From assembly GCF_037479095.1 (NCBI RefSeq), contig NZ_JBBGZW010000001.1:1674001-1738000 (forward strand): a stretch of 64,000 nucleotides of DNA. Reading direction: 5' to 3'. The notes under the pieces were generated by a model, which ran no database searches, was not told the origin of the DNA, and was given only the letters and a program-made list of their open reading frames with translations. Shown here one piece after another: positions 56,420 through 64,000 of the stretch (its first letter is position 1; each line of letters begins with the position of its first letter). A program made the position numbers and the translations under genes. This DNA is from Pantoea nemavictus (GTDB lineage Bacteria > Pseudomonadota > Gammaproteobacteria > Enterobacterales > Enterobacteriaceae).

Positions 56420-56558
56420 GTGCGCGCTGTCCCCCATCCCGGCCTTCCCCCGCAAGCGAGGGAAGGAGACGCTGCCACATGCACCTTCAACACTGACATG
56501 TGGCAGCATCTTCCTCCCCCATTTATGGGGGAGGACCGTGGAGGGGGAATGCGAGCAC
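56420..56558. repeat. Composite inverted repeat (BIME/REP-like, two-armed)
   Basis: Fills almost all of the 150-bp gap between convergent yheS and tauD. The two ~62-bp outer arms (56420 onward, and inward from 56558) are imperfect inverted copies: both read GTGCxCGC, then CCCCC and CGG[C/T]C[C/T]TCCCCC from their outer ends. Each arm also has its own hairpin (CTTCCCCCGC-type on the left, CTCCCCCATTTATGGGGGAG on the right), and CTGCCACATG/CATGTGGCAG brackets the centre. It could fold into a large cruciform. Likely a dispersed intergenic repeat with terminator or mRNA-protecting role. Confidence 0.75.
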
Positions 56559-56567
56559 TATTCCAAA

Positions 56568-57407
56568 TCAAACCGGCTTATCCCCCAACACCGTCGCGCG
56601 ATGCATCACCCGCCGCGCCGGATAATAATCTGCATTCGCATAGTGCTGCGTTACGCGGTTATCCCAGATCGCCACATCATTCTCCTGCCAGCGCCAGCGC
56701 ACCTGAAACTCCGGCTTCGCGGTGTGCCAGAACAGGAAGTTAAGAATCGCATCGCTCTCTTTCTCGCTCAGTCCCAGCAAGCGCGTGGTAAAACCTTCGT
56801 TCACAAACAACGCCTTGCGTCCACTGACCGGATGCGTACGAATCACCGGATGCTGCACCGGCGGATTCTTCGCAACCGCCTGCTGCCAGCGCTGATGCTC
56901 TTCCTCAGTTTTGCGGTATTTGTACTCCTGGAACGACTTCTTAAAGTCGTGCTCCGCCTGCAGCCCGTTCAACAGCTGTTTAAACGGCGCGGACAGCGCC
57001 TCATACGCCGCAATTCCGCTTGACCACAAAGTATCACCGCCGCTTGCTGGCAGCAGCTTCGAAGCCAGAATGGCAATCGCCGGCGGTGTTTCAATAAAGG
57101 TGACGTCGGTGTGCCAGTTGTCGTTGTCCGGCGGATTGTCCTGATGCGTATCCAGCACGATGATCTCCTCCACACCTTCCGCATGCGGATAGACCGGGTG
57201 AATATGCAGATCGCCAAAGCGAATCGCCAGTGCACGCTGCTGCTCCGGGGTAATCACCTGATTACGCAGGAAAAGCACCTGATGGCGCAGCAGGCCATGA
57301 TAGAGCTGTTCAAACTGTGCATCGCTCAGCGGACGGCTGAGATCGACATCGCTGACCTGCGCCCCGATATTCGGGCCCAGAGCGGTAAAAGTAAGACGTT
57401 CGTTCAT
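56568..57407 (-). CDS. tauD: Taurine dioxygenase
   Basis: 279-residue Fe(II)/2-oxoglutarate dioxygenase that oxidises taurine to release sulfite for sulfur nutrition. Iron ligands His99, Asp101 (NWHTDVTF) and His255 (RVTQHYA), and 2-oxoglutarate Arg266 in ADYYPARR, match the E. coli TauD numbering. The jellyroll core and length (E. coli 283) agree. It overlaps tauC by 4 nt. Related sulfonate/alkylsulfate dioxygenases share these motifs, but the tauABC context supports taurine. Confidence 0.95.
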   Translation of the reverse strand: MNERLTFTALGPNIGAQVSDVDLSRPLSDAQFEQLYHGLLRHQVLFLRNQVITPEQQRALAIRFGDLHIHPVYPHAEGVEEIIVLDTHQDNPPDNDNWHTDVTFIETPPAIAILASKLLPASGGDTLWSSGIAAYEALSAPFKQLLNGLQAEHDFKKSFQEYKYRKTEEEHQRWQQAVAKNPPVQHPVIRTHPVSGRKALFVNEGFTTRLLGLSEKESDAILNFLFWHTAKPEFQVRWRWQENDVAIWDNRVTQHYANADYYPARRVMHRATVLGDKPV

Positions 57408-58231
57408 TGCTGTTCTCCATTCCAGGGCGTCAGTCGGCGCTGCAAGGCGCGCAGACCCAGTTCTAAGCTAAAGGCAATCAGGGCAATGACGGCGATCCCG
57501 GCCAGCACGACGTCGGTGGCAAGAAACTCACCGGCCGACTGCACCATAAAGCCCAGTCCACGCGTAGCGGCAATCAGTTCCGCTGCCACCAGCGTTGACC
57601 AACCGACACCCAGACCAATACGCAAGCCGGTGAGAATTTCCGGCAGCGCGCCAGGCAAAATCACAAAGCGCAGTAGCTGCCAGCGCGAGGCGCCTAACGC
57701 CTGCGCGGCACGAATCCGCACCTGCTGCGCATTCTTCACGCCAGCCAGCGTCGATAAGGTCACCGGTGCGAAAATCGCCAGATAAATCAGTAAAATTTTT
57801 GAGGTTTCGCCGATGCCAAACCAAATCACCATCAACGGTAAATAGGCCAGCGGTGGCACCGGGCGGTAGAGTTCAATGAGGGGATCAAGCAGGCCGCGAA
57901 TCGCCGGGCTTAAGCCCATCGCAATGCCAACCGGAATGCCAATCAGCGCAGCAAAGAATAGCGCGACCAGCATACGCGCCAGGCTGGCAGCTAAGTGCTG
58001 CCATAAAGTGGCATCCATAAAGCCTTGCGGGCTGGCGATCAAGATCAGCTTTTGCAGTACCACCTGCGGCGGCGGTAAAAACAGCGGCGCAATTAAGCCT
58101 AGCGCCGTGATACTCCACCACAACAGCAGCAGTAAGCCAACGCTCAGCAAGCTGAGTGAGAACTGGCGGGAGAACGGCCAGCGCAGTCCACGACGACGCG
58201 TTTGGGTTTTCTCATCAATTACCGCACTCAT
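57404..58231 (-). CDS. tauC: Taurine ABC transporter permease
   Basis: 275-residue MetI-like permease with six hydrophobic helices and the cytosolic EAA-type loop [20 protein letters not shown] (about 188-207). Overlaps tauB and tauD by 4 nt each, so tauABCD is tightly coupled. Confidence 0.94.
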   Translation of the reverse strand: MSAVIDEKTQTRRRGLRWPFSRQFSLSLLSVGLLLLLWWSITALGLIAPLFLPPPQVVLQKLILIASPQGFMDATLWQHLAASLARMLVALFFAALIGIPVGIAMGLSPAIRGLLDPLIELYRPVPPLAYLPLMVIWFGIGETSKILLIYLAIFAPVTLSTLAGVKNAQQVRIRAAQALGASRWQLLRFVILPGALPEILTGLRIGLGVGWSTLVAAELIAATRGLGFMVQSAGEFLATDVVLAGIAVIALIAFSLELGLRALQRRLTPWNGEQQ

Positions 58232-58995
58232 ATAAATGCCTCACGCTGGGAAAAGACCTGATTCAGAACATATTCACGCCGTTCGATAAACTCCGGATCG
58301 GATTTTATACTGCGGCACGGTTCTCCGGCGGCATAGCGCTGACCAAAATCGAGCTTTAGGCGTTCGACTACGCGGCCCGGCCCCGGCGATAGCAGCACCA
58401 GTTCGCTGGCGAGGAACACCGCCTCTTCAATGTCATGGGTGATCAGCAGAATCTGTTTGCCGGTATCACGCCACAGCGTCAACAGCAGGGTTTGCATCTG
58501 TTCACGGGTAAACGCATCCAGCGCGCCAAACGGCTCATCTAACAGCAGCAACTGAGGATCAGCCGCCAGCGCACGCGCTATGCCCACGCGCTGACGTTGA
58601 CCCCCAGAGAGCTGCCAGATAAAACGCTGCTCTGCACCTTCCAGTCCTACTTTGCGGATTAAACGACGTGCAATGGTATGGCGTTCCGCTTTCGCCATGC
58701 CCGCCAGTTGCAAACCGAACGCAACGTTATCAATCACGTTGCGCCACGGCAGCAATCCTTCATGTTGAAATACTACGCCGCGCTCAGCGCCCGGCCCTTG
58801 CACCGCTTTGCCATCCAGCGTGATGCTGCCGGATTCCAGCGGCAGAAAGCCGGCGATTAAGTTCAGCAGCGTGGTTTTGCCACAGCCGGATGGCCCCAAC
58901 ACCACCAGCAGATCGCGGCTGCCCAGCTGCAAGTTAATGTCCTGCAGCGCGGGTTGACCGGCGTAACGCGCATTGAGGTTGGTGATGTTGAGCAT
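58228..58995 (-). CDS. tauB: Taurine ABC transporter ATP-binding protein
   Basis: 255-residue ABC ATPase. Walker [10 protein letters not shown] (about 34-42), signature [15 protein letters not shown] (about 130-144), Walker [15 protein letters not shown]. It belongs to the nitrate/sulfonate/taurine class of importers. It begins 11 nt after tauA and overlaps tauC by 4 nt. Confidence 0.95.
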   Translation of the reverse strand: MLNITNLNARYAGQPALQDINLQLGSRDLLVVLGPSGCGKTTLLNLIAGFLPLESGSITLDGKAVQGPGAERGVVFQHEGLLPWRNVIDNVAFGLQLAGMAKAERHTIARRLIRKVGLEGAEQRFIWQLSGGQRQRVGIARALAADPQLLLLDEPFGALDAFTREQMQTLLLTLWRDTGKQILLITHDIEEAVFLASELVLLSPGPGRVVERLKLDFGQRYAAGEPCRSIKSDPEFIERREYVLNQVFSQREAFI

Positions 58996-59006
58996 ACGGC
59001 CTCCGG

Positions 59007-59987
59007 TTATTTCGCTAAGGGTGCAACGAATCGCGTGGTGACGAAGCTGCTGTAATCGTTGTCCGCTTCCGGCACTTTGCCCTGCTCTTTCAGGAAGTTT
59101 GCGGTATCAACAATTGCTTTGTTCACCGGCTTGCCGAGCTGCTCGACCTGCTGTTGCGCCGTCAGGTAAGTGTTGCCTTTCACCAACACTGGCACATCCG
59201 CTTCCGGCACACCGCTCAGGCGCGCCAGCTTGCTCAGATTGTCTGACTGCTTCAGCCATTGATCAGGATTGGCGATATAAGCCTGCTGCGCTTCTACGGC
59301 GCTGCGGGCAAACGCGGTGACAATTTCCGGATGCTGCTGCGCGAAGTCTTTACGCACTACCCATACATCCAGCGTCGGCGCCCCCCATTTACCCACCTGC
59401 GAGGAGTCGGTCAGCACGTTGCCGTCTTTCTCCAGCTCATTCACTGCCGGAGACCACACGTAGGCGCCGTCAATATCGCCACGCTTCCAGGCAGCAATAA
59501 TCGCCGGTGGCTGCAGGTTAACTAGCGTCACCTGGGAAGGTTTGATGCCCCAATGCTTCAGCGCCGCGAGGAAACTGTAATGGGTGGTAGAGATGAACGG
59601 CACGGCGATACGCTTGCCGATCAGGTCTTTAGGGTCCTTGATGTTTTTCTTCACCACCAGCGCTTCAGAGTTGCCCAGCTGTGAGGCGAGCAGGAAAGCT
59701 TCAATCGGCAGCTTTTGCGTGGCGGCCACGGCCAGCGGACTGGAACCGATATTACCGATCTGGACGTCGCCCGACGCCAGTGCACGCAGCACGCTGGCAC
59801 CGCTATCGAATTTACGCCAGTCCACGGTGGCACCGCTCTCTTTGGCGAAAGTGTTATCCGCCTGCGCCACTTTGGCCGGTTCAGCCGAGGTTTGATACGC
59901 CACGGTCACGTTGACCGCCTGCGCCTGGAACGCCATCAGGGCCAGAGCCGCTGCGACCGCCGTTATTGTTTTTTTCACTGCCATCAT
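59007..59987 (-). CDS. tauA: Taurine ABC transporter periplasmic binding protein
   Basis: 326-residue SsuA/TauA-type binding protein. N-terminal signal peptide ([19 protein letters not shown], cleavage near residue 24, AQA-VNV), mature region [20 protein letters not shown] highly like E. coli TauA, with [18 protein letters not shown] and [16 protein letters not shown] in the ligand lobes. Two ATGs in tandem (59987, 59984) could start it; the second has the better distance to GGGGTGA. First gene of the tau operon, divergent from a LacI-family regulator. Confidence 0.94.
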   Translation of the reverse strand: MMAVKKTITAVAAALALMAFQAQAVNVTVAYQTSAEPAKVAQADNTFAKESGATVDWRKFDSGASVLRALASGDVQIGNIGSSPLAVAATQKLPIEAFLLASQLGNSEALVVKKNIKDPKDLIGKRIAVPFISTTHYSFLAALKHWGIKPSQVTLVNLQPPAIIAAWKRGDIDGAYVWSPAVNELEKDGNVLTDSSQVGKWGAPTLDVWVVRKDFAQQHPEIVTAFARSAVEAQQAYIANPDQWLKQSDNLSKLARLSGVPEADVPVLVKGNTYLTAQQQVEQLGKPVNKAIVDTANFLKEQGKVPEADNDYSSFVTTRFVAPLAK

Positions 59988-60221
59988 CGTTCACCCCAAT
60001 GTGTTTTTGTGGTGGCAGTTTCTCCAGCAGCAGTAATTTCATAAAGGAATTAAAAATTATCCCTAATGACGATCCGTTCTTAGATCAACATTGGGCAAGG
60101 CTATGCAAAAAGTGCAAATGGAAAGAACCGGTAAATCGGTAAATATGTCACGCGCTCACAATAGGACTGTGATATTGATAGACTTCTCATTTTTCACCCC
60201 TCTACTAACGGTCCCAAATCC
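59988..60221. promoter_or_regulatory. Divergent tauA/lacI-type regulator control region
   Basis: 234 bp, AT-rich near tauA (TTTCATAAAGGAATTAAAAA-type A/T runs around 60040-60065). In E. coli tau genes need the LysR-type activator Cbl, whose sites are AT-rich and degenerate, so none is assigned. A direct repeat CGGTAAAT (60130 and 60137 area) and half-palindrome AACCGGT are possible LacI-family operator parts. No clear -35/-10 pair was resolved. Confidence 0.4.
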
Positions 60222-61202
60222 ATGTCGATTGAGAAAGTCGCGCATTTAGCTGGCGTGTCAAAAGCCACAGTTTCACGGGTTTTGAATCACAATCCGGGCG
60301 TGCGTCCGGATACGCGTGCCAAAGTGCTGGCGGCGATCGACATCTGCGACTATCAACCCAATTTGCTGGCGCGTCAGTTACGTACTGCTCAAAGCCATAT
60401 GCTGCTGGTGCTGATTCCTGACATCACCAATCCGTTCTGCTCGCGCGTGGTTCAGGGCATTGAGGCAGAAGCTGAAGCGCAGGGTTATCACATTCTGCTG
60501 TGTAACTCAGGATCACAGCTGCGGCGCGAAGCGGCCTATATTGCGCTGCTCACCGGTAAAGTCGTGGATGGCGTGATCACCATGGATGCCGCCGGCTGTT
60601 TGCAGGGATTGAAGGAGCTGATTGGCGACGCGCCCTGGGTGCAATGCGCCGAATACGATCCGTCAATCGAGGCCTCCAGCGTGGCGATTGATAATAAAGA
60701 AGCGGCGTTTGAAACCGTGCGTTATCTGGCGGGCAAAGGCCGTCGCCGCATTGCGCTGGTCAACTGTGATATGCGCTACCTCTATTCACATCAGCGCGAA
60801 GAGGGTTATCGCGATGCGCTGGAACAGCTGGAACTAAACTGGGGCAGCGTAGCGTACGCCGAGAATATTACCTGCGAGGCCGGCAGCGCGGCGTTGCGCG
60901 AACTGCTGGCGCAATCAGAACCGCCCGATGCGGTGTTTGCGGTATCGGATGTATTGGCAGTGGGCGTAATACACGCAGCGCTGGAAGCGGGTTTGCGCGT
61001 GCCGGAAGATTTAGCGGTAGTAGGATTTGATGGCATTAACTTTACCAGCAGCCTGAATCCACCGCTGACAACCATTGAGCAGCCGATGAATCGCATGGGC
61101 GCGCGTAGCGTACAACTGCTGCTGCAGCGCATTCGTCAGCCAAACTCAGCGATGGTGCATGAAGTATTGCCCTGGAAGCGCGTCGAGCGCGCTTCCAGTT
61201 AA
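60222..61202 (+). CDS. LacI-family transcriptional regulator
   Basis: 326-residue LacI/GalR-type regulator. The N-terminal HTH MSIEKVAHLAGVSKATVSRV (1-20) and hinge YQPNLLARQLRT (about 46-57) are followed by a periplasmic-binding-protein-like effector domain (DITNPFCSRVVQGIEAEAEA; VDGVITMD; FAVSDVLAVGV; VVGFDGINFTSSLNPPLTTI). It resembles CytR-class regulators in arrangement, but the ligand cannot be told. It is divergent from tauA and convergent with a LysE-family exporter (1-bp gap). It could control either, itself, or distant genes. Confidence 0.88.
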   Translation: MSIEKVAHLAGVSKATVSRVLNHNPGVRPDTRAKVLAAIDICDYQPNLLARQLRTAQSHMLLVLIPDITNPFCSRVVQGIEAEAEAQGYHILLCNSGSQLRREAAYIALLTGKVVDGVITMDAAGCLQGLKELIGDAPWVQCAEYDPSIEASSVAIDNKEAAFETVRYLAGKGRRRIALVNCDMRYLYSHQREEGYRDALEQLELNWGSVAYAENITCEAGSAALRELLAQSEPPDAVFAVSDVLAVGVIHAALEAGLRVPEDLAVVGFDGINFTSSLNPPLTTIEQPMNRMGARSVQLLLQRIRQPNSAMVHEVLPWKRVERASS

Positions 61203-61203
61203 C

Positions 61204-61806
61204 TCAGTGCCAGATCAGCAACACGCAGGCTGCAGTAAGCAAGCCCATCGCCAGATTGAAGATTTTCCATGCGCGTGGGCTGCGCAGCAAACGTCCAATC
61301 ATTGAGCCAAAGCCCATCCAGATCACGCCGGAAACCACGTTCACCATCAACATGCCGAGACTAATCGCCACCACCGAATGAAGATATTCCGTGCCCGCCA
61401 GGCTGAAGCTGGCCACAGCACCGAGCGCCATTAGCCAGGCTTTCGGGTTGATCAGCTGCAGCAAACCGCCTTGCCAGAATGGCATCTGCTTCACCGTGAC
61501 ATCGTCGGTTTCCAGCTTTTCATACGCGGCGGTAGCGATTTTCCACGCCAGCCACAGCAGATAGAGGCTACCGGCAATCTTCAGGATCAGATGTAGTGAG
61601 GGATAAAGCAGGATAAGACTGCCGATACCAAATGCCACCATCAGCAACATGACTTGCATACCAATCATGATACCAATGAGCAGCGGAATGGTGCGCAGGA
61701 AGCCAAAATTAGCACCAGAGGCGGTAAGTAACATATTATTGGGCCCGGGCGTGATGGCTGCGACCCAAAGAAAACCTAACATTGATAAAAAAAGACTCAG
61801 TTCCAT
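61204..61806 (-). CDS. LysE/RhtB-family amino-acid exporter
   Basis: 200-residue six-helix membrane protein of the LysE/RhtB family with the hallmark ITPGPNNMLL near residue 20 and a second conserved LINPKAWLMALGAV (about 121-134). It is of the RhtB/EamB size class; homologues export homoserine, threonine, cysteine or O-acetylserine. The substrate is unknown. The frame extends to 61959; the ATG at 61806 begins the first helix, and GTG at 61827 (7 codons earlier) is an alternative with a closer GAGG. Divergent from yheT by 60 bp. Confidence 0.85.
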   Translation of the reverse strand: MELSLFLSMLGFLWVAAITPGPNNMLLTASGANFGFLRTIPLLIGIMIGMQVMLLMVAFGIGSLILLYPSLHLILKIAGSLYLLWLAWKIATAAYEKLETDDVTVKQMPFWQGGLLQLINPKAWLMALGAVASFSLAGTEYLHSVVAISLGMLMVNVVSGVIWMGFGSMIGRLLRSPRAWKIFNLAMGLLTAACVLLIWH

Positions 61807-61866
61807 GTATATTCGGGTGCTCCTCACCCAGTAAAGCGAACAACCCATCGAAGCTATCAGCGACTT

Positions 61867-62883
61867 ATGCATCAGACAAGCCTTTACCCAAGCTATTTTG
61901 ATCGCCCCAGCGGCGAGCGCTTTAAACCACTGCGCGGATTCACTAACGCGCACCTGCAAACGCTGCTGCCGCGCATTCTGCGCCGCCGGGTCAGCTTACG
62001 TCCGCACTGGCAGCGTCTTGACTTGCCGGACGGCGATTTTGTTGATTTAGCGTGGAGCGAAGATCCGGCGCAGGCGCGTCACAAGCCGCGCATGGTGATG
62101 TTTCATGGCCTGGAAGGCAGCTTTCGCAGCCCCTACGCGCACGGCTTGATGCAGGCGTGTCAGGCACGTGGCTGGCTGGCGGTAGTGATGCACTTCCGCG
62201 GCTGCAGCGGCGAACCGAACCGCCTGGAGCGCATCTATCACTCCGGTGAGACCGAAGATGCCACCTTTTTCCTGCACTGGCTGCAGCGTGAATGGGGCAC
62301 GGTGCCGACTGCTGCGGTGGGTGTTTCGCTCGGCGGCAACATGCTGGCCTGCCTGCTGGGATTGCAAGGTAACGATGCGCCCATTGATGCCGCCATCGCC
62401 ATCTCAGCACCGCTGGCGCTCGAGCCGTGCAGCACCAAACTGGATGTCGGCTTCTCGCGTTTCTATCAGCACTATTTGCTGACGCGGCTGAAGAAGAACG
62501 CCACGCGTAAATTACACGCCTGGCCCGGCACGTTGCCGGTCGATCTCAGCCAACTGCGCGCTTTTCGCCGCTTACGCGAATTTGATGATGCGATAACCGC
62601 ACGTGCGCACGGTTTTATTGACGCGAACGACTATTATCAACGTGCTAGCGCCATGCCGCTGCTGACCGGCGTGCGCAAACCGTTATTGATCATCCATGCG
62701 CAAGACGATCCTTTTATGACCGATGCCGTGATCCCGCGCCCCGAACAGCTGTCAGCCTCCACGCAGTATCAGCTGACGCAGCACGGTGGCCACGTTGGCT
62801 TCGTCGGCGGCAGCTTGCTTAAACCAAAAATGTGGCTGGAACAGCGCGTACCCGATTGGCTCTCAACGTATCTGGATGTGTAA
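61867..62883 (+). CDS. yheT: YheT family alpha/beta hydrolase
   Basis: 338-residue hydrolase of the YheT/ABHD1-3 class. Oxyanion region [15 protein letters not shown], nucleophile motif GVSLGGN with Ser154, Asp in HAQDDPF (about 278) and His in QHGGHVGF near the end make up the triad; [12 protein letters not shown] is a family signature. The substrate is not known; related mammalian enzymes are lipases. In E. coli yheT directly follows yheS; here a 5.4-kb block separates them, so it must use a promoter in the 60-bp gap before it. Confidence 0.93.
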   Translation: MHQTSLYPSYFDRPSGERFKPLRGFTNAHLQTLLPRILRRRVSLRPHWQRLDLPDGDFVDLAWSEDPAQARHKPRMVMFHGLEGSFRSPYAHGLMQACQARGWLAVVMHFRGCSGEPNRLERIYHSGETEDATFFLHWLQREWGTVPTAAVGVSLGGNMLACLLGLQGNDAPIDAAIAISAPLALEPCSTKLDVGFSRFYQHYLLTRLKKNATRKLHAWPGTLPVDLSQLRAFRRLREFDDAITARAHGFIDANDYYQRASAMPLLTGVRKPLLIIHAQDDPFMTDAVIPRPEQLSASTQYQLTQHGGHVGFVGGSLLKPKMWLEQRVPDWLSTYLDV

Positions 62884-62885
62884 TT

Positions 62886-63104
62886 GTGATTATTCCCTGG
62901 CAAGAACTCGAAGCGGACACGCTGGAAAATCTGATTGAAACCTTTGTGTTACGCGAAGGCACCGATTACGGCGAGCAGGAGCGCAGTTTGCTGCAAAAAG
63001 TTGCCGATGTGCGGCGTCAGCTGGAGCGCGGCGACGTCGTGTTAGTGTGGTCAGAACTGCATGAATCCATCAATATCATGCCGAAGGGTGAATTCCGCGG
63101 CTGA
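62886..63104 (+). CDS. yheU: YheU family protein (UPF0270)
   Basis: 72-residue conserved protein of unknown function, starting with GTG at 62886 (reads (M)[19 protein letters not shown]), 2 nt after the yheT stop. The E. coli protein has the same length and the same [17 protein letters not shown] motif. A longer frame starts inside yheT and is not supported. Confidence 0.9.
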   Translation: MIIPWQELEADTLENLIETFVLREGTDYGEQERSLLQKVADVRRQLERGDVVLVWSELHESINIMPKGEFRG

Positions 63105-63165
63105 TGCACCCAAGCGCAATTCGTGGTAACAATGCTCATCGCCGGACCTCACAGGGAGCTCTGTT

Positions 63166-64000
63166 ATGTCAGCCAGGCATCCAATTATTGCCGTCACCGG
63201 TTCCAGCGGTGCCGGAACCACCACCACCAGCCTCGCCTTCCGCAAGATTTTCCAGCAGCTTAATCTGCATGCGGCGGAATTAGAGGGCGACAGTTTCCAT
63301 CGCTTCACGCGTCCGGAAATGGACATGGCGATCCGCAAAGCGCGCGATCTCGGCCGCCACATCAGCTATTTCGGCCCGGAAGCCAACGACTTTGGCTTAC
63401 TGGAGCAAACGTTCAAGCATTATGGCCAAACCGGCCTGGGCGAATCGCGGAAATATCTGCACACCTACGATGAAGCCGTGCCGTGGAATCAGGTGCCCGG
63501 CACCTTCACGCCGTGGCAACCGCTGCCGGAAAACACCGATGTGCTGTTCTATGAAGGCTTACACGGCGGCGTGGTCACACAGCAGCAGAATGTGGCGGAG
63601 CATGTTGATCTGCTGGTGGGCGTGGTGCCGATTGTTAACCTTGAGTGGATTCAGAAGCTGGTGCGCGACACCGGCGAGCGCGGCCATTCACGTGAGGCGG
63701 TGATGGATTCGGTGGTGCGTTCGATGGAGGATTACATCAACTTCATCACGCCACAGTTTTCACGCACGCACATCAACTTTCAGCGCGTGCCAACCGTTGA
63801 CACCTCAAACCCGTTTGCCGCACGTGAAATTCCATCACTCGATGAAAGCTTCGTAGTGATTCACTTCCGCGGGCTGGAAGGTATCGCCTTCCCCTATTTG
63901 CTGGCGATGATTCAGGGATCGTTTATTTCCCACATTAATACGCTGGTGGTGCCGGGCGGCAAAATGGGATTGGCGATGGAACTGATAATGCTACCGCTGG
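63166..64000 (+). CDS. prkB: Phosphoribulokinase-family protein PrkB (3' end outside window)
   Basis: First 278 codons of PrkB. P-loop GSSGAGTTTT at about 12-21, then LEGDSFHRFTRPEMD and YTYDEAVPWN-type HTYDEAVPWNQVPGTF of the uridine kinase/phosphoribulokinase family. Without RuBisCO or a Calvin cycle in enterobacteria, the true substrate is unknown. The ATG at 63166 follows AGGGAG. The frame is still open at the window end. It is the last gene of yheT-yheU-prkB. Confidence 0.93.
   Translation, partial: MSARHPIIAVTGSSGAGTTTTSLAFRKIFQQLNLHAAELEGDSFHRFTRPEMDMAIRKARDLGRHISYFGPEANDFGLLEQTFKHYGQTGLGESRKYLHTYDEAVPWNQVPGTFTPWQPLPENTDVLFYEGLHGGVVTQQQNVAEHVDLLVGVVPIVNLEWIQKLVRDTGERGHSREAVMDSVVRSMEDYINFITPQFSRTHINFQRVPTVDTSNPFAAREIPSLDESFVVIHFRGLEGIAFPYLLAMIQGSFISHINTLVVPGGKMGLAMELIMLPL

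Noticed and set aside
55885..56571. 228-codon minus-strand frame spanning the end of yheS and the inverted repeat
   Set aside because: Antisense to yheS and rich in low-complexity Arg/Pro/Ser; its start sits in the repeat, not behind a ribosome site.
56418..61866. The tau/lacI/lysE block as a mobile element or defence island
   Set aside because: No transposase, integrase, tRNA target, flanking direct repeats or toxin/nuclease genes; all products are metabolic, transport or regulatory.

Overview
The window is a chromosomal segment of a gammaproteobacterium of the order Enterobacterales. The ribosomal proteins, EF-Tu, EF-G, Fis and SecY read as nearly E. coli-like, and most of the gene order follows the E. 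coli accBC-to-prkB interval. A type II dehydroquinase gene (aroQ) next to msrQ just upstream of accBC, and the loss of several E. coli genes (yrdB, acrEF), point away from Escherichia and towards Erwiniaceae (Pantoea/Erwinia-like). Genus is inference only. Nothing in the window looks like a prophage, plasmid, insertion sequence or CRISPR array.

Layout. 1-5.6 kb (+): msrQ (cut by the window edge), aroQ, accB-accC (fatty-acid synthesis), yhdT-panF (pantothenate uptake), prmA. 5.6-7.3 kb: dusB-fis behind an AT-rich promoter region whose -35/-10 match the known fis promoter. 7.3-12 kb: an intact aapJQMP (yhdWXYZ) general amino-acid ABC transporter behind a strong candidate sigma-54 promoter with two NtrC-like enhancers. 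12.1-18.1 kb (-): a complete rRNA operon of rrnD type, 16S-tRNA-Ile-tRNA-Ala-23S-5S-tRNA-Thr-5S, with P1/P2 promoters, boxA and terminator. 18.1-22.2 kb: yrdA (+) convergent with dprA-smg-yrdD-tsaC-aroE (-). 22.3-27.1 kb (+): def-fmt-rsmB-trkA-mscL. 27-28.2 kb (-): arfA, whose 3' end carries the mscL hairpin, and yhdN-zntR.

28.2-42.1 kb (-) holds the alpha, spc and S10 ribosomal operons, each with a recognisable promoter, leader or terminator (S4 target pseudoknot, L4 leader). 42.2-43.0 kb: bfd-bfr iron storage/release pair. 43.2-47.7 kb (-): the str operon rpsL-rpsG-fusA-tufA. 47.7-49.5 kb: yheO-tusDCB (tRNA 2-thiolation). 49.7-54.4 kb: fkpA (candidate sigma-E promoter), slyX, slyD, kefG-kefB-yheV. 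54.5-64 kb: yheS, then a block not present here in E. coli (tauDCBA taurine uptake and oxidation, a LacI-family regulator and a LysE-family exporter), then yheT-yheU-prkB (cut by the window edge).

Most of the window is housekeeping. The parts most worth a second look are the NtrC/sigma-54 architecture of aapJQMP, the tau/lacI/lysE block splitting yheS from yheT, the two-armed inverted repeat filling the yheS-tauD gap, and the arfA non-stop hairpin. I did not find a convincing previously undescribed multi-gene system.
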